A DNA stretch of 64,000 nucleotides, from the NCBI GenBank assembly GCA_902702965.1, contig CACRXP010000415.1:476628-540627 (forward strand), written 5' to 3'. Below are positions 45,301 through 57,159 of this stretch, piece after piece (positions within the stretch are counted from its first letter, which is position 1; every line of letters begins with the position of its first letter). The position numbers and the translations under genes are program-made. The notes below the pieces were generated by a model. It was not told the DNA's origin and ran no database searches. It saw only the letters and a list, made by a program, of their open reading frames with translations. Source of the DNA: Spirometra erinaceieuropaei (taxonomy: Eukaryota; Platyhelminthes; Cestoda; Diphyllobothriidea; Diphyllobothriidae).

Positions 45301-46734
45301 GTGACCAATTCCTCTGTGGCCTTGTTCAAGGCACTTTCACTAGTCAGTATTTCCTAGTCGCTTAGATGCCGTCGAGGAGTGTAGGTAGATCATCAGACAG
45401 GTAACCAGTGGCGATCAGATGAAGTGCCCAGCGCAAAAACCTGCGATGTGAGGCTACGGAACACTAGTTCGAGTCCCAAAGACGATTACATTTCGCCAAC
45501 CGAGTGCGCAGAGATAATAATTCACATTCCTCGCGCCCTTCTCCAAAACAGGATGTGATGATTGTCTATGGTGACCTTGGAAACAGCGCGTTCATTGAGA
45601 ACAAGTACCGTTGGGTGGTGAGCGAGTAGCAAGATATAAGAACGCGCTGGGGGTCCACTGACCATCGAGGAAAGCAGACAGTAGTCAAATTGACACAAAC
45701 ACGCAAAACCGCCGTCGCGGAAGACTTCTAAAGGGAAGCTGAGGTGCTATAGATATTACTGGAAAGAAGAGTGCAGCCGCCACCTACCTCTTGTTAGAAA
45801 AGGGATGCGTAAAAGTGACTGATCCTTGTATGCGATCATCTTGATGTAGATTCAGCGATTGTGGCAGGTAGATCAGGCATTGCTGCCAGTGGGTGGGACT
45901 TGAAGTAAGCGCAAAAAAGAGATAAATAAAGGAGAATAAAATAATTTAAAGTCAGATATACAATAAAGACATGAAGAGGGAAAGTATATCATCCAGACCG
46001 ACTGGTCAGGACTGTACATGCTGGGGGAATGGCGTGGTATATCGAAATGTTAATTACGCGCTGCAGTGAAACGAAGTGCAATGGAAATCATTATCTTGTG
46101 CACTGTTGTTACTTCTTCTGATGTCTCGTCCCGTGCCGGTAGGCACCCAATCGGCGGGCGAACATCCGATCCCCGTCGGCAACAGTAATTCCCAACACAG
46201 AACATATTTACAGATGAAATTGAGAAATTGGTACAGCACACAATTGGTCTATTCTTCTCAGAGCAGTACAATCATCCCAAAAACCTAAAAGAACCACAAA
46301 TTTAGTTCAAGAATAAATCTTTTCATGAAGGAACCCGATCGCCACTTCTACCGCTATCTTAGAAGTGGCGTCCGTCTGTCTCCTAACATCTGGTCTTGAT
46401 AAGATTTTACGGACCATCTCCGTTACGAGGGGACAGAGGAACTATATCCTTGGCGACGATTGGTGGAAAATAATCATTTTTGTAATAAGAAAGACGGCCA
46501 GGAGTATTTAACAACGGCGCTCCCCAGTTAATAACGTCTCGGAGGCTAGCAAGCCCCGCACTTGCCATTGCAAATGCCGATGTTATATAGGTGATCGTGC
46601 ACCAAATTGGAGGAAGGTTACCTATGTCCATGTCATACGCACAGCTTTTCCTAATCCCCTTTCCCACATCCCGCTTGTGTGAAATGACAATTTCTCTTAT
46701 CACCCACATGTTTTACTTGACCCTCTTACCGTAA
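42346..46734. other. no gene seen
   Basis: A long stretch with only short open frames (the longest about 133 codons at 42653-43054, unrecognised). A GTTCGAGTCCC B-box-like word at about 45467 has no convincing A box. No repeat copies from elsewhere in the window were matched. Confidence 0.3.
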
Positions 46735-46802
46735 ACTTACTGGCCTGACAGGGATTTATCAGAAGGAAACGCATGCTCACCAACTATCCTTCTAAAATAC
46801 AC
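46735..46802. repeat. short dispersed repeat, copy 1 (related to 53866-53935)
   Basis: TACTGGCCTGACAGGGATTTATC followed by an ATGCTCACCAACTATCCTTC-type run matches 53869-53932 in order and spacing. A still shorter likeness is at about 61631-61660. Confidence 0.55.
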
Positions 46803-47958
46803 GATCGCCTAGTACCAGCTCTAGAATGGACAAGGGCAAGTGATACGATGGAGCCTTGGACTTTCTAAATGTCACGATTTGTGCGCCAGTCTGCCTCAGT
46901 AACATTTTTAACCCCGTGTCACATCAAATAAGGGGCTGGTGGCAAACCTCCAACACTATTCTGGGCTGTACAGCGTTATTAGTTGAGTACACAAAAAATA
47001 TGCCGCTCCTTTCATCGGTACATATTGCTTACCATGCAAAGGCTGATCCTCAGCTCCCAGAATGACTGGGCAAGCAAACCCCGTGACAGCTGGCCAGTTG
47101 TAAGAGGTTTACTTAAAAGAACGCCGGCTACAGGTAAGTGTAGGACTGCAGCAAAGAGACAGGTGGCATAAGCCGTAACAGTGATTACCTCGTCGTATTA
47201 TGCTAAACAGCGATGTGAATGCGTGGTCTAGGGCCGGTAGGACTACCTACTACGGCGTAATGATCATGAGCGCGAGTAAAAGCATCTTGTGAAAAAAACT
47301 CATTTGCAAGTCGTGCGCCCTGCCCGTCGATAAAGATTCTAGCAAGCAGTGTGAAAATAACGCCTGCCGGTACTTACGTTAGGTCGGGAGATGTGGACAT
47401 GACTTCGCCGTCAGGAAATTCGACAGAAAACCAGATTGCTATTCCATTCACGCGGACCAGGCCTATGCTTGAAATGTTTAGATGTCCCTACAAAAAAGGA
47501 AAGGAGGATGGTAAATCAGTCAACATTGGAAAACACAAAACGGTGAAGGACTACTGTAGTGACGCACAGTAGCTAGCGTGGCACACGCAATAGAGCGCAT
47601 ACTCAGTCCCCAGAAAACCGGCTTCTTGCGAGTCAGAGAGGACGAACGTGGTTTTGATTATAAAGACAATGACTGTAGGAAACTTCGGCTGTAAAAGGAA
47701 ATTCCAATTCAGTTTGTTTGGCAACTTTTAATACAGACTAAAACTAGGCTCAAGAAATAGAGAAGAAACCTCTAAGGTGGCTTTCTTAACGCCCATGCTT
47801 AAACACTTTTCGTCACAGTAAGTCTGCCTGTATAGCAAACCTACTGAAATGCCGGGTTGGTGGCCCTAGTAAGTTCCGCAACAGCGTGAGACAGGGTGGA
47901 GAACCATTTCCGTGTCCGCAACAATAGCCGTCGTCTTAACAAGTTCAGTCCCAGTCAA
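46803..47958. other. no gene seen
   Basis: No recognised element or exon up to the assembly gap. Confidence 0.3.
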
Positions 47959-48053
47959 NNNNNNNNNNNNNNNNNNNNNNNNNNNNNNNNNNNNNNNNNN
48001 NNNNNNNNNNNNNNNNNNNNNNNNNNNNNNNNNNNNNNNNNNNNNNNNNNNNN
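47959..48053. other. assembly gap (95 N)
   Basis: Unresolved bases. The sequence on either side shows no repeat recognised in this window. Confidence 0.99.
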
Positions 48054-48493
48054 CCTGTAATACGGGGAGTAGGCCGTATTTCTGGGCCCAGCCGCAAACC
48101 TCGGAGGGAAGATGGACGTCGTCGAGGAAACCGTATTTGTGAAACTACTCAACCGTTACAAATCGTCACCGTTCATCTCTGCTGACCTACATTAACTGGC
48201 TAAGACACTGCAACACGTGTTTACTTCAACAGATGTGGTTCACGGTGCTGTTAGCAGTTGCTCTTCGCAGACTGGTGCTTTCTGTACATAATGGCAGTAC
48301 TCTGGTTAACGAAAGAAAAAGCAAATGCTTGAGCACAGTTTTCAGGCAGTTTCACGTCTTACCACAGGTCTTCCGGACCCATTTTTTGCAAACACGTTGC
48401 CTGTTCGCCGTCCTCATATGATACATTTTTCCCGCAAGCTTTACGAGTCCACGCTCATTTTCTACATTTTATACCTTTATCGCCTCAAATTTA

Positions 48494-48889
48494 GTGTTAA
48501 ACACTTTGAAAACTGCATGGGAAGTGTTTTGCTTAAATGTTTACTGTGAGAAGGCTGCAACCCTTCCCCCTACCAAAAGAACATCAGCCAAAGACCGTTA
48601 TTTCAAAACGTGCGTTTTTGACTCGAAACTCGACCTCATGGTGATCAATTTCATCTCTACCAGCTTTATCACAGGCGTTAAATATCTTCTAAAAGTGGGT
48701 AATATAACCTCGTTAATTGGGTTCCTGGCGCAGATATGCCACCTATCCTTGACGTCAACATGCAATGGCTTCCCAAGCAAATACCTACCTTCAAGATTGT
48801 GCCTTTTTAAATGCCTCCATGTGCGCCTGAGAAACGGCGGTTACCAAAGAGAGCTCGCCCATTCTTATAACGTCCGTCAAGTATGTTAG
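48494..48889 (+). CDS. uncharacterised open frame, 131 codons
   Basis: The longest clean frame in this region. It is Cys/Leu-rich with possible hydrophobic stretches, but there is no recognisable domain, no clear splice borders, and a competing frame on the other strand. Probably chance. Confidence 0.15.
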   Translation: MLNTLKTAWEVFCLNVYCEKAATLPPTKRTSAKDRYFKTCVFDSKLDLMVINFISTSFITGVKYLLKVGNITSLIGFLAQICHLSLTSTCNGFPSKYLPSRLCLFKCLHVRLRNGGYQRELAHSYNVRQVC

Positions 48890-49309
48890 CTGTTCAGTTA
48901 TTTTAAAAAGATCAATCTGTAAGTAACTCTGAAAAGCGTACTTGCATTTTACTCGCTCGGTTGGAGAACTTCTTAGCAGCAAGAACTGGCTGATTAATTC
49001 CACCTCGGCTCACATAAACTGCAAATGTTTCATTTTATCCTGCCTTTGTCTTCAACAAGTGGTATATCTCCAAAAGTGAAGGTGGTGTCGACAGTATGAC
49101 GAGGGCGTTTACACCATTTGTCAGTCTTCATTATCTTTATGACTGACGCTAGTCAAAAAGTAGTATGGGGCATCTGTTTCCAAAAAACGCTTGGAAGACC
49201 CACTTATAACATTGCAGCCCTCCGTAGTCTGACAATATTCTATTCCTGCCTCACGGTGGTTCGTTTTGGCTTTACAAGGAACACTTCCCGACGTGGTTGG
49301 GGTGAAACA

Positions 49310-49430
49310 AAATTAGGACCATAAACAGCGCCATTCTCGCGCATCTTTTTAGCTCCAAGCATTGTGTGGACCCTAGCCAATCTGTTCATGTGATTTATAG
49401 GGTCCCACACTAACCGTCCAAGGGAGTTTT
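49310..49430. repeat. dispersed repeat Z, copy 1 (related to 53497-53620)
   Basis: Shared with 53497-53620: a GGA(C)CATAAACAGCG(C/T)CATTC start, CGCGCATC/CACGCACATG, GGATCC/GGACCC, then GTGTGATTTATAGGGTCC. Order is kept over about 120 bases in the same orientation. Confidence 0.6.
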
Positions 49431-50855
49431 TGACATCCACGCCCAATATTTGGGGGGGTGGGGGGTGCATCGACCAAACATTTGTCCCTTCACAGATCCT
49501 GTAACCACGCTCCTTTTTCCTACCGAAAGTGAATGACAACGCTCGTGGAACAAATACCTTACAACGCTCTGTAAGCGGCCTGCCTTCCCCTCAAGTTGTC
49601 GAAGTTCGCAAAGTAAAGGGTGACAAATGCTTTCCCGGTCCCGTCATTCTGGTGACGTAATTTGCTGTTTTCAAAAGTGCACAGGTTTACATTCCAAACC
49701 TGGTCGGAAAAGGGAATATGGATCCCTAGTATTGCAGGTGGCATCACGCCAAATTCCAGGGGATTCCTATTCCCATTTCGTAAGTTTAACTCTGACACTC
49801 ATCCTTAGCCTAACTCTCCTAGCCCTAGCCCTGGCAATAGCCTTCATAACCTGACCCCAACGACAACCCCATTCATAATCGTCCTAACCCTGCCAGTCCT
49901 TAGCCCACCTTTAATCACCCTGTAAAAAGGGGGTCAATGTTCCCGTGCTCAAAACTTCGTACATTAGGCTTGGAGTTTCTTCCTCAGTAAAGTCAGAATG
50001 CCGGGCTACTGAAACAGAAAGCCATCGAAAGACGCAAAACGCAACTCTTGTCTGCACTTGTAACTTCCAATTCGGCAGCGAACTAGCCTGGAGACTTTGA
50101 GTATTGGAGTTGGAGGGGGCGGCGGCGGCAGTTTTCAGAACGCTGCTGCAGCCTGGGAGGCCAAACGTCATCAACGTCGGATGTGGCCGCAAGGTGACAA
50201 GTTGCAGAAATGCTGTTAATTGGGGCATCTGTTTAGGTCTCAGGTGTTCTCAAGAATGATCAGAAGTGTTGTTCTGTTTCCATTCGCCTTCGCTTGTAAT
50301 TGTCTGGAAGCTAAATCGCTAATGAAGACTAGACTGCCAGAATATAAAATGCAATGCCCGTGCGCGTAATAAAGCGGAAAAACTAGCAATCTGTGTTATG
50401 TTGTAGAAAATACTTAAATACCAACCTGCACACCATTTCTGGCCAATTCTGCGGCATCCAGAGTTGAGAGGTCCAAATGGCACAGTCTACACGCGTCGGA
50501 TACGATGGCTGCCTTACTGACTACTTTGACATGAACTTGGTGATAAAATTCATCAGCCACGTGGTCCGCAAATACGCCATCGAGCTTCGCCTACGTACAT
50601 GGACGTGAATAAAAATTGCGGGTTGTAGTTTTTTTCACTGAAATGAAAAATCTTCCCCACTTTTGTGAACAACTGACGTTCTCAGTGTGACAAAAGCAGA
50701 TATTGGATATTAATAGGGTAGTAATGGGAAACAGAACTTTTCAAAAACTAATCTTGCCACAAGTTAGAGCGTTAACGTTGGTTTCAGTTCCACAGTAAGA
50801 TTCGAGCCAGTGTACCAGTGTGGTCTTTTGGGAAATATTCGCTTTTGCCAAGCAA
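49431..50855. other. no gene seen
   Basis: Contains a short C-rich run of CCTAA-like words near 49805-49900 too irregular to call telomeric. No exons recognised. Confidence 0.3.
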
Positions 50856-51329
50856 TTAAGGAAAGAATAAAACTTGAGAAATAGTAGGAATAAACAGTGG
50901 TTTCACTGGTTTGTCCAGCGTATGAACGCTGGTATTTATCACGGACAGCAGTGAATCGGAGGTTAGAGAATGCACACTAGACGGGTACGCACTAGGTATA
51001 AAAAGAATCCTCTGTAGGTGTATACCCCTCAGAAAAAGCTGATTGCTATACAGTGCGGAATGCGACCAGAAAGCCAGCGGAGTACCCCAGGTTTGGTTAA
51101 CTATGCTCCTAATGTCAAACTTTTGAATGAAACTATCAAAAAGGCAGCGTACGGAACGCAGGGGAAAATAGATAGCAGATCTCCATGCGGAAAGGGGAGT
51201 ACCAAAAGGGGACCAGGTGCTGTGAGTTAATTTAGGCAGCAAACAAAACCCACGAAGAACTTCCAAGTGATTTATAGAATTATTTCTAGCCAATTCAGAA
51301 TAAATAAATCCAAAGCGATCCTTATGCAC
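50856..51329 (-). CDS. uncharacterised open frame, 157 codons
   Basis: An uninterrupted minus-strand frame, one of the longest gap-free frames in the window. The reading is Ser/Leu/Phe-rich with no recognised motif and no convincing splice sites. A plus-strand frame overlaps it. It could be an exon of an unknown gene, but chance is likely. Confidence 0.2.
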   Translation of the reverse strand: MHKDRFGFIYSELARNNSINHLEVLRGFCLLPKLTHSTWSPFGTPLSAWRSAIYFPLRSVRCLFDSFIQKFDIRSIVNQTWGTPLAFWSHSALYSNQLFLRGIHLQRILFIPSAYPSSVHSLTSDSLLSVINTSVHTLDKPVKPLFIPTISQVLFFP

Positions 51330-52300
51330 AAGTTATGGTATTAGTGCCCTCATTAAGGCCCTCTTATCCTACTCTACTTCCTTTTGCTAATTTAATATTC
51401 ACCACTTTTAGGGATTTGTGGTTTCAGAAACTCAAGAATAACTCATACACAAAGTGATCGTCGTCTGTTTTCATATTTAAATAAAACAGTGAAGCATTTT
51501 GGGCAGAATGGCCTGTTAGGTCCTCAACTTTAACAATTTCGAGTAGTCTTTACGTCTTTTTGATATTTTTCGGTTACTTTCTACTCAAGTGCCTGAAATA
51601 AAAAGAATAGAATATGTTTTGGGATTGACTTCTTAGTCTACCCAAGCACACAAAGAAACCGTGTGGAATTCAAAAATATCACAGGCGGCACCTATACATT
51701 TTCGATCCGATCGCAATCGACAGGGCAACAAACCCGTGACTTCTAATCAACGGGTCGCGGGATAGAGCTCGATTGGCTGCCCACCTCGGGGTTGGGTATG
51801 GCTGGCTGACGACGGCCAACAGGCCAGAAGTGGCCATCCCAGTCTACTTTGTCGGTAGTGCTATCCTGCCTATATTACGCGCCGCTGTGTGACTGCTGGT
51901 GGGGCTCGAGAGAAAGAGTCCCAAGGTACAACGGGACGAGTGAGTTTCGTAACACGATCGGTGAGCGTCCCTCTGACACCGCAGTCTTTATCTATCGTTA
52001 TGCATAGGCATGCCCATGTGCACCTGCTGTCGGGCATAGGGGACAGCCAAATGATCGATAGGATTGGTTACTTGAGTGAAGCAGGGGGGATAAAATACCA
52101 GGGCAGGATGTGTGGTGATCATAGTTGCAAAAGCGGTCTTCTCCCTTTGCCGAGTGAATGCTGCCGCAATTAGAAACTGCCAGCTGCTGGGGTGAGACAA
52201 AGTGCTTTGTCGGCTGTGCAGTGACTGACCGTGAGACGAGATTACCACAGCATAAGTCTTGGAGACATTAAGTTACGGTTTCTGACTCCACAAGAGCTAC
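51330..52300. other. no exon identified; possible repeat at 51740-52215
   Basis: The 3' exons of the methyltransferase gene should lie here or beyond, but its C-terminal motifs (for example the THW loop) were not found. The block at about 51740-52215 resembles tapeworm interspersed repeats I have seen; there is no second copy here to prove it. Confidence 0.3.
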
Positions 52301-52730
52301 CGGATTCCCATGTAAAGGCTGTCGCCTTGCATGATAAAACTGTCTACCTGATAGAGCTCAGAGAGCTCCGACCAGAGTTCCTTTCGGGTATACTTTTGGG
52401 GATCATCTATGCTGTCCAGGGCCTCATCATCCAACTCGGCACTCTCGCCGGCGACGCCATCCAGTTCTGGGCTGGTTTCAGTGAAGGCAGCTGCAAACAG
52501 GCTGGCACTGCTGGGGAAGAGACGTAGTCGACGCCAGGCTGCCAGGTCGTCTATGCTGACGCCGTCGGTAGTCCTGGCTGACGGTACAGGCAAGAGGTAC
52601 TTATCGCGCGCAAGAAGCACTGAGGTGAGCATGTTCTCGTATAGCAGGCAGTAACCCATCCATTCACTCACAATGGCACCCACGCGGTCCAACACGGCTG
52701 GCTGTACATCCTCTACCTGGCTGTTTATTA
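52301..52730 (-). CDS. protein arginine methyltransferase, exon with double-E loop
   Basis: Type I-like PRMTs move methyl groups from S-adenosylmethionine to arginine side chains. After the acceptor CTTTTTTCAG (52740-52731) the exon begins mid-codon. With the upstream exon it reads ITVINSQVEDV, then AIVSEWMGYCLLYENML (both catalytic Glu of the double-E loop present) and SVLLARDKYLLP. An insert rich in Ala/Arg follows, then LFPSSASLFAAAFTE (the family's post-loop strand), an acidic insert ELDGVAGESAELDDEALDS, and ELWSELSELYQVDSF, equivalent to the FWDxVYGFxMS segment. A possible donor CCG|GTAGCT is at 52300; otherwise a stop follows immediately. The two inserts are unusual for the family. Confidence 0.8.
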
Positions 52731-53329
52731 CTGAAAAAAGTGGTTAATCAGGTTAGAGAGGGGGGATTCGAGAGGAGAGATCGAGTAGGTATGAATGAGC
52801 ATAAAAGAGGGTTAACCTTGGAATGTCTGTTAAATTACGGTTGTAATAGCAGTGTCTGGTGCAAATGGTCTGATCTACGGAGAAGATTGGCAGCACAGTG
52901 GAACCAATAGCCATGAGCGCGAATTGTCTACACTTAAAAGTATGCAAATTGCTTAAGGAGTATTCGACCTCCCCCACCAACAAAGTCTGAAAAAAACTAA
53001 AATAATTATTTTTGAAAAGGTAAATGCCGAGAACTTCTGTAGATTGTAAATGTTTACTAATTCGGATTGTCTCAAAAACACTTCATAGGACCCTCCACAG
53101 CCACCCTTCTGTATAGGTATTTTACAGCACAACCGAAAATGAACCTAACGAATAACAAAAAAGTTGTAGAAAGGGTGCTGTCGGTGTGCACGATGATACG
53201 ATTGCCGACTCGATCTTATGCAGTTTTCAGGCCCATATTGAATCAGGAATTAAGGAAGCAAGTGTGGTGTACTTAACCATTATCTTTTTAAATAAATCAG
53301 CACTATATGATTGGCCGCGCTGAAAACAT

Positions 53330-53393
53330 GGTGGTGGTGGTGGTGGTGGTGGTGGTGGTGGTGGTGGTGGTGGTGGTGGTGGTGGTGGTGGTG
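53330..53393 (+). repeat. (GGT)n microsatellite
   Basis: About 21 GGT units, one GAT at the end. It lies inside the intron of the methyltransferase gene. Confidence 0.97.
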
Positions 53394-53496
53394 ATGGCAA
53401 TAAAAACCGTATAGGCAACAGTAAAGCCACACTGGCCCCACGATTCGGTGCCTATCCAAAAGAATACGAGAACACCTGCCGGCATGGCCGAGAAAA

Positions 53497-53620
53497 GGCG
53501 AAACTAGGAGCATAAACAGCGTCATTCACGCACATGCTGTTGATCCCGGGCATCTTTTGGATCCCAGCGAAACTTTCCGTGTGATTTATAGGGTCCTGGG
53601 CCAGCGTCTATTAGCAACGG
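53497..53620. repeat. dispersed repeat Z, copy 2, in PRMT intron
   Basis: Matches 49310-49430 in the same orientation (CATAAACAGCGTCATTC, GTGTGATTTATAGGGTCC). Together with 53866-53935 it suggests that much of the intron is inserted repetitive DNA. Confidence 0.6.
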
Positions 53621-53865
53621 CAGAAGCGGCAGCTCTTGAGCTACGAAAGCCGGTCTTGTGCGCACAGAAGAACCTCGTTCAGGCTCCGCGCTTACCATGG
53701 TCAAATGTCGACTAACTAAATGCAACTCTCCGCGTCCTTTCGATCTCACTCCGCCCCTGGCACTAACTCTTACTACCCCCCCCCCTAGCCTATATTCCCA
53801 CAGGCGGCCCTGTTTTAAGGCGGATTTTAATCGATTTCTCTAATCGGTGACCCCGTTCCCATATG

Positions 53866-53935
53866 AATGTACTGGCCTGACAAGAATTTATCGAAGGCTG
53901 ATGCATGTTCGCCAACTAGCCTTCCAAATGTAGAA
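53866..53935. repeat. short dispersed repeat, copy 2 (related to 46735-46802)
   Basis: GTACTGGCCTGACAAGAATT and TGTTCGCCAACTAGCCTTCC correspond to 46737-46798. It ends about 30 bases from the donor site of the methyltransferase exon. Confidence 0.55.
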
Positions 53936-53965
53936 TTAACCAACAGTTAAAGTGGCAAAATCTAC

Positions 53966-54159
53966 CCGTTATCGAGGAAGAAAGTCCATTCTCTGCAATA
54001 ATCTTTTCGGCAAGATCGCAGGCTTTCTTGGCTGCATCAACTGCGAAGACGTGATTCGCACCAGCCTTGGCGGCAAATATCGATAGGATGCCCGTCCCAG
54101 AGCCCACATCAAGAATTATTTGATCATGCAGGCGTTTGTGAGCCTGCGTCAGCGCAAGT
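53966..54159 (-). CDS. protein arginine methyltransferase, SAM-binding exon
   Basis: After an acceptor TTTCTTTATTTTAG (ending 54160) the exon reads LALTQAHKRLHDQ, then ILDVGSGTGILSIFAAKAGA (methyltransferase motif I, SAM-binding glycine loop), the acidic ribose-binding AVDAAKKA, and ENGLSSSIT. The donor GG|GTAGAT follows 53966. Joining this phase-1 end to 52730 completes a Val codon and restores the family's ITVI-x-x-x-VEDV reading across the junction, which strongly supports the splice. The usual N-terminal YFxxYxxxxIHxxML segment is not in this exon and was not found upstream. The subfamily is type I; PRMT3-like is possible but not proved. Confidence 0.82.
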
Positions 54160-55915
54160 CTAAAATAAAGAAATTCAGCGCCTTCAATAATGGGGTTTAG
54201 GGCATCTGAGTAACACAGAGAAAGAAGTACTCACAAGACGTCCTGCGATAATAAACCGAATGGTTACATTTTGCTCGGAGTCGCATAAAAATGGTTGTTG
54301 ATACTAAAGTATGGGGGTCAGAGAGTGAGTAGCTATTACTAAAATAGACAGAAATGACAACAGGCCTCCACGAGACGGCTTATGCTCCAAATTTCTCAGT
54401 AACTGAGTAGATATTGTCAAGATCAGATTACAAACGGCTCTGTGTCTGACACTTTTAGGACGGTAAATGAGCATCAGCTGTTCACGTTTAAAGGTGAAAA
54501 CAGAAAATGACAAACTACTGAGTAACTCCGCATTCTAAATACGAACAAAGAATGAGTGTACATGAATGGGAAACTGAAGCAACTAGCCTGTAGGTTAGAG
54601 TTCGTCGCCTGTCCGAGAGCATCAAGGCATGTACTTCGTAGAACGAATAAGATCTGGAGTCGGGAAGGAGATAGACAATGAGAGTTTAAAGTCTGCGTAA
54701 TATAAGCATATCGAGCGGTTTGGAAGCCGTTAGCTTAGACATCCGTAGTACACTTTTCTTGAGTATTCATTCCAAAATTGTCGTCTTAATGGGAACAAAA
54801 TTAATATCATCAGAGACGAGAGATAAAAGGATAACAAGGTCTCTAGCCACCTGACTGATTACTGTAGGCATCAGTTATGATGGGGACACCAAGAAATGGC
54901 TCCTGAAGTCCAATAGAAACAGCGATGAAATAGTAATCTCGCGGGAGACAACTGAAGCACCAAGAGTTGAATGGGGGTTTGTTTTGAAGGATTCCAACTT
55001 TTAGAACTCTGCGAGTTACTTCTCGTTCATAGGGATTTCGGGTTTTCTTCGGCACTCATTTTCACAGTTCTGGGGTTCATTCCACATCCCAAAACTGTAA
55101 AAGCAACAATATTGACCAAAATCTTAACTCGGTAGGTCCAAAACAAGATACAAACTGAACTTTGACTTTAAGATAATATTCTGAGACATCACTTTTCTGA
55201 AGAAGGGATATCAAAATACTAGTCCTCTAGCTTATCTACGTCTGATATACACACTAGGCTCAATTTAAATGGGATCAGAAACAATCCTCAACACACGAGT
55301 CCTAACGATACAATATACTAGGATCTAAAGTTGGATATCGAAAAATATGGCTGGATTCCCAAAGCCTGCATTGTAAAGCCACGCACTTCGCTGATGCTTG
55401 CTGTCATTGACTGAGTTGTCGCTGTCTATGCGGCTCTTTTTATTTCCCTTAATGCTAATATCAGTCATGCGTTTCATAGTTTCAGTGTGTTTAACTGGGG
55501 CACGCAAGCTAAGTTGAGCAGAACCAGGATCTAATCCATAGAATACCACACATCCATCCTACTATTACTGCCGAGGTGACGATGAATCGCTGACACGAAT
55601 GGGCAAACTTCGGATGCGCTAAAAGACGAACAAATACTGACCATGGAGAATCCTCTTTATAGACGCAGAAGGTAAGTGGCAGGCCAAATAATAAGAGTCG
55701 CCGGGTGCGTCACAGTTTTGCGCGGAGGTGAGCGAACCAATAGGAGATTCAGGGCTTCAAAGCCTAATAGCCAACGAGGCAGTGGACAAGGAAATTTCCT
55801 AAAGCATAGAATAGTCACCGCAAAATCCCCGAAGTTAAGTTTCTGAAGCAGCCGGGCAAAATTTGCACGTGAATACTATTTACATGTTTCTGACCTTTCT
55901 GTGCTTCATCCCCAG
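54160..55915. other. no exon identified; upstream of PRMT exons
   Basis: The 5' exons of the methyltransferase should lie on the minus strand in or beyond this stretch. Minus-strand frames at 54843-55055 and 55325-55549 do not resemble the family. An AG at 55914-55915 after a pyrimidine-rich run (TTTCTGTGCTTCATCCCCAG) directly precedes the Penelope reading and could be its own acceptor site. Confidence 0.3.
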
Positions 55916-56982
55916 TTATTTTGATGTTGGAGCTGAGATGTAGGCAATCAGTGATACGAGGCCGTCATATAGGCCTCGTTGCGTCATTATGGGATGCGAA
56001 ACAAGGGAAACAAAACAGGCGAATAAATATCTTCCATGGCAGAACATACGAGCAGATCAAAGGAACGCCGATGGGCTTGCCACTATCCAGCTTGGTTGCA
56101 GAACTAGTCCTGCAGGAGCTGGCAAAAGTCGCCTTCTACCAATATGAACCTGCATTTTGGTGCCGGTACGTGGACGACACGTTCGTTATAATTGAACGGA
56201 GCAGACTGGCCGACTTTCAAAACCTGCTTAACGGCATCTTCCCCGACATTCAGTGCAGAAGGGAAGAAGAGCATGCCGAACAGCTGCCTTTTCTGGACGT
56301 TCTCGTCACGCGCACACCCAACGGCGAAATCAGCACCACGGTGTACAGAAAGGCGACTAACACGACTCAGATTCTCAACTAACATAGTAACCAACCAACG
56401 GCGCATAAACGCAGCTGTGTTAGGACACTCTTCCAAAGGGGAAAAACGCACTGCAGTTAGCCAGAGGGGCGAGTACGAGAACTACGGCATCTCCGGGACC
56501 AACTAGTAAGGAATGGATACCCGAATAACTCCGTCAGCCGCTGTCTCCGCACGCACCCACGGCGAACAAACGGAGGAGAGCCGCCAACACTCTGGCACCC
56601 TCTAACATACATAAAAAACGTGTCCGAAGCGATCGAACGTATAACTGGTGAGCTCGTAGTGGGTATCGCTCATCGTCCGACACCGATAACGTGCAACAAA
56701 ATCATGCGAGTGAAGGATCGACTAGAAGTGGGAAAACAATCGGGTATCGTTTATCAGATCCCATGTCGGGACTGCCCTCGCCACTACACAGGACAGATTG
56801 GACGACGACTTAGCTCAAGAATAACGGACCATAAACGGACGGTCCGAAGAGGCGACCCGTTGTCTCAGGTCGCCACTCATACCCTGGAGGAAGGCCACGA
56901 ATTCAACTTCGCGGGCACGCGGATAGTAGCGCGGGCCAGCAATAAGACAGGGAGAGAACTGCTGAAGGCCTGGGTGGTTTGA
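55916..56982 (+). pseudogene. Penelope-like element: reverse transcriptase + GIY-YIG, two stops
   Basis: One frame carries YEQIKGTPMGLPLSSLVAEL (RT motif B region), CRYVDDTFVI (catalytic YVDD intact), LPFLDVLVTR and TVYRKATNT. It then meets TAA at 56380-56382 and TAG at 56458-56460, with no frame change between. It continues through a linker to SGIVYQIPCRDCPRHYTGQI (GIY-YIG core with the Cys pair typical of Penelope endonucleases), RRLSSRITDHKRTVRRGDPL and NFAGTRIVARASNKTGREL, ending at TGA 56980-56982. The N-terminal half of the RT (fingers and first Asp motif) is absent, so the copy is 5'-truncated or begins after an intron. Penelope-like elements are known to keep introns. Confidence 0.82.
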
Positions 56983-57159
56983 CACCAACTCTATCGACAG
57001 ACACGTTGACATACCCCCCTGCTATCACGCGCTCCGTTCCCGCGGCCAAGAGGAGGGACCCAATTTCCAGATAAGGGTGCACGCGGTTACGCCGCCGTGT
57101 GACGGCGGGCGTGGGACTCAGCTTATCGCGAATACCACCCTCTGCACTCATATCACCCC

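Noticed and set aside
45410..45480. GTTCGAGTCCC as a tRNA or SINE B box
   Set aside because: No acceptable A box upstream and no paired acceptor arms; a lone B-box word is weak evidence.
49790..49910. CCTAA-like C-rich run as a second telomere-like array
   Set aside because: Words are irregular with few exact TAACCC/CCCTAA units, and no enclosing inverted repeats were found.
53227..53525. Poly-Pro, poly-His and poly-Thr frames
   Set aside because: All come from the (GGT)n microsatellite read in different minus-strand frames.
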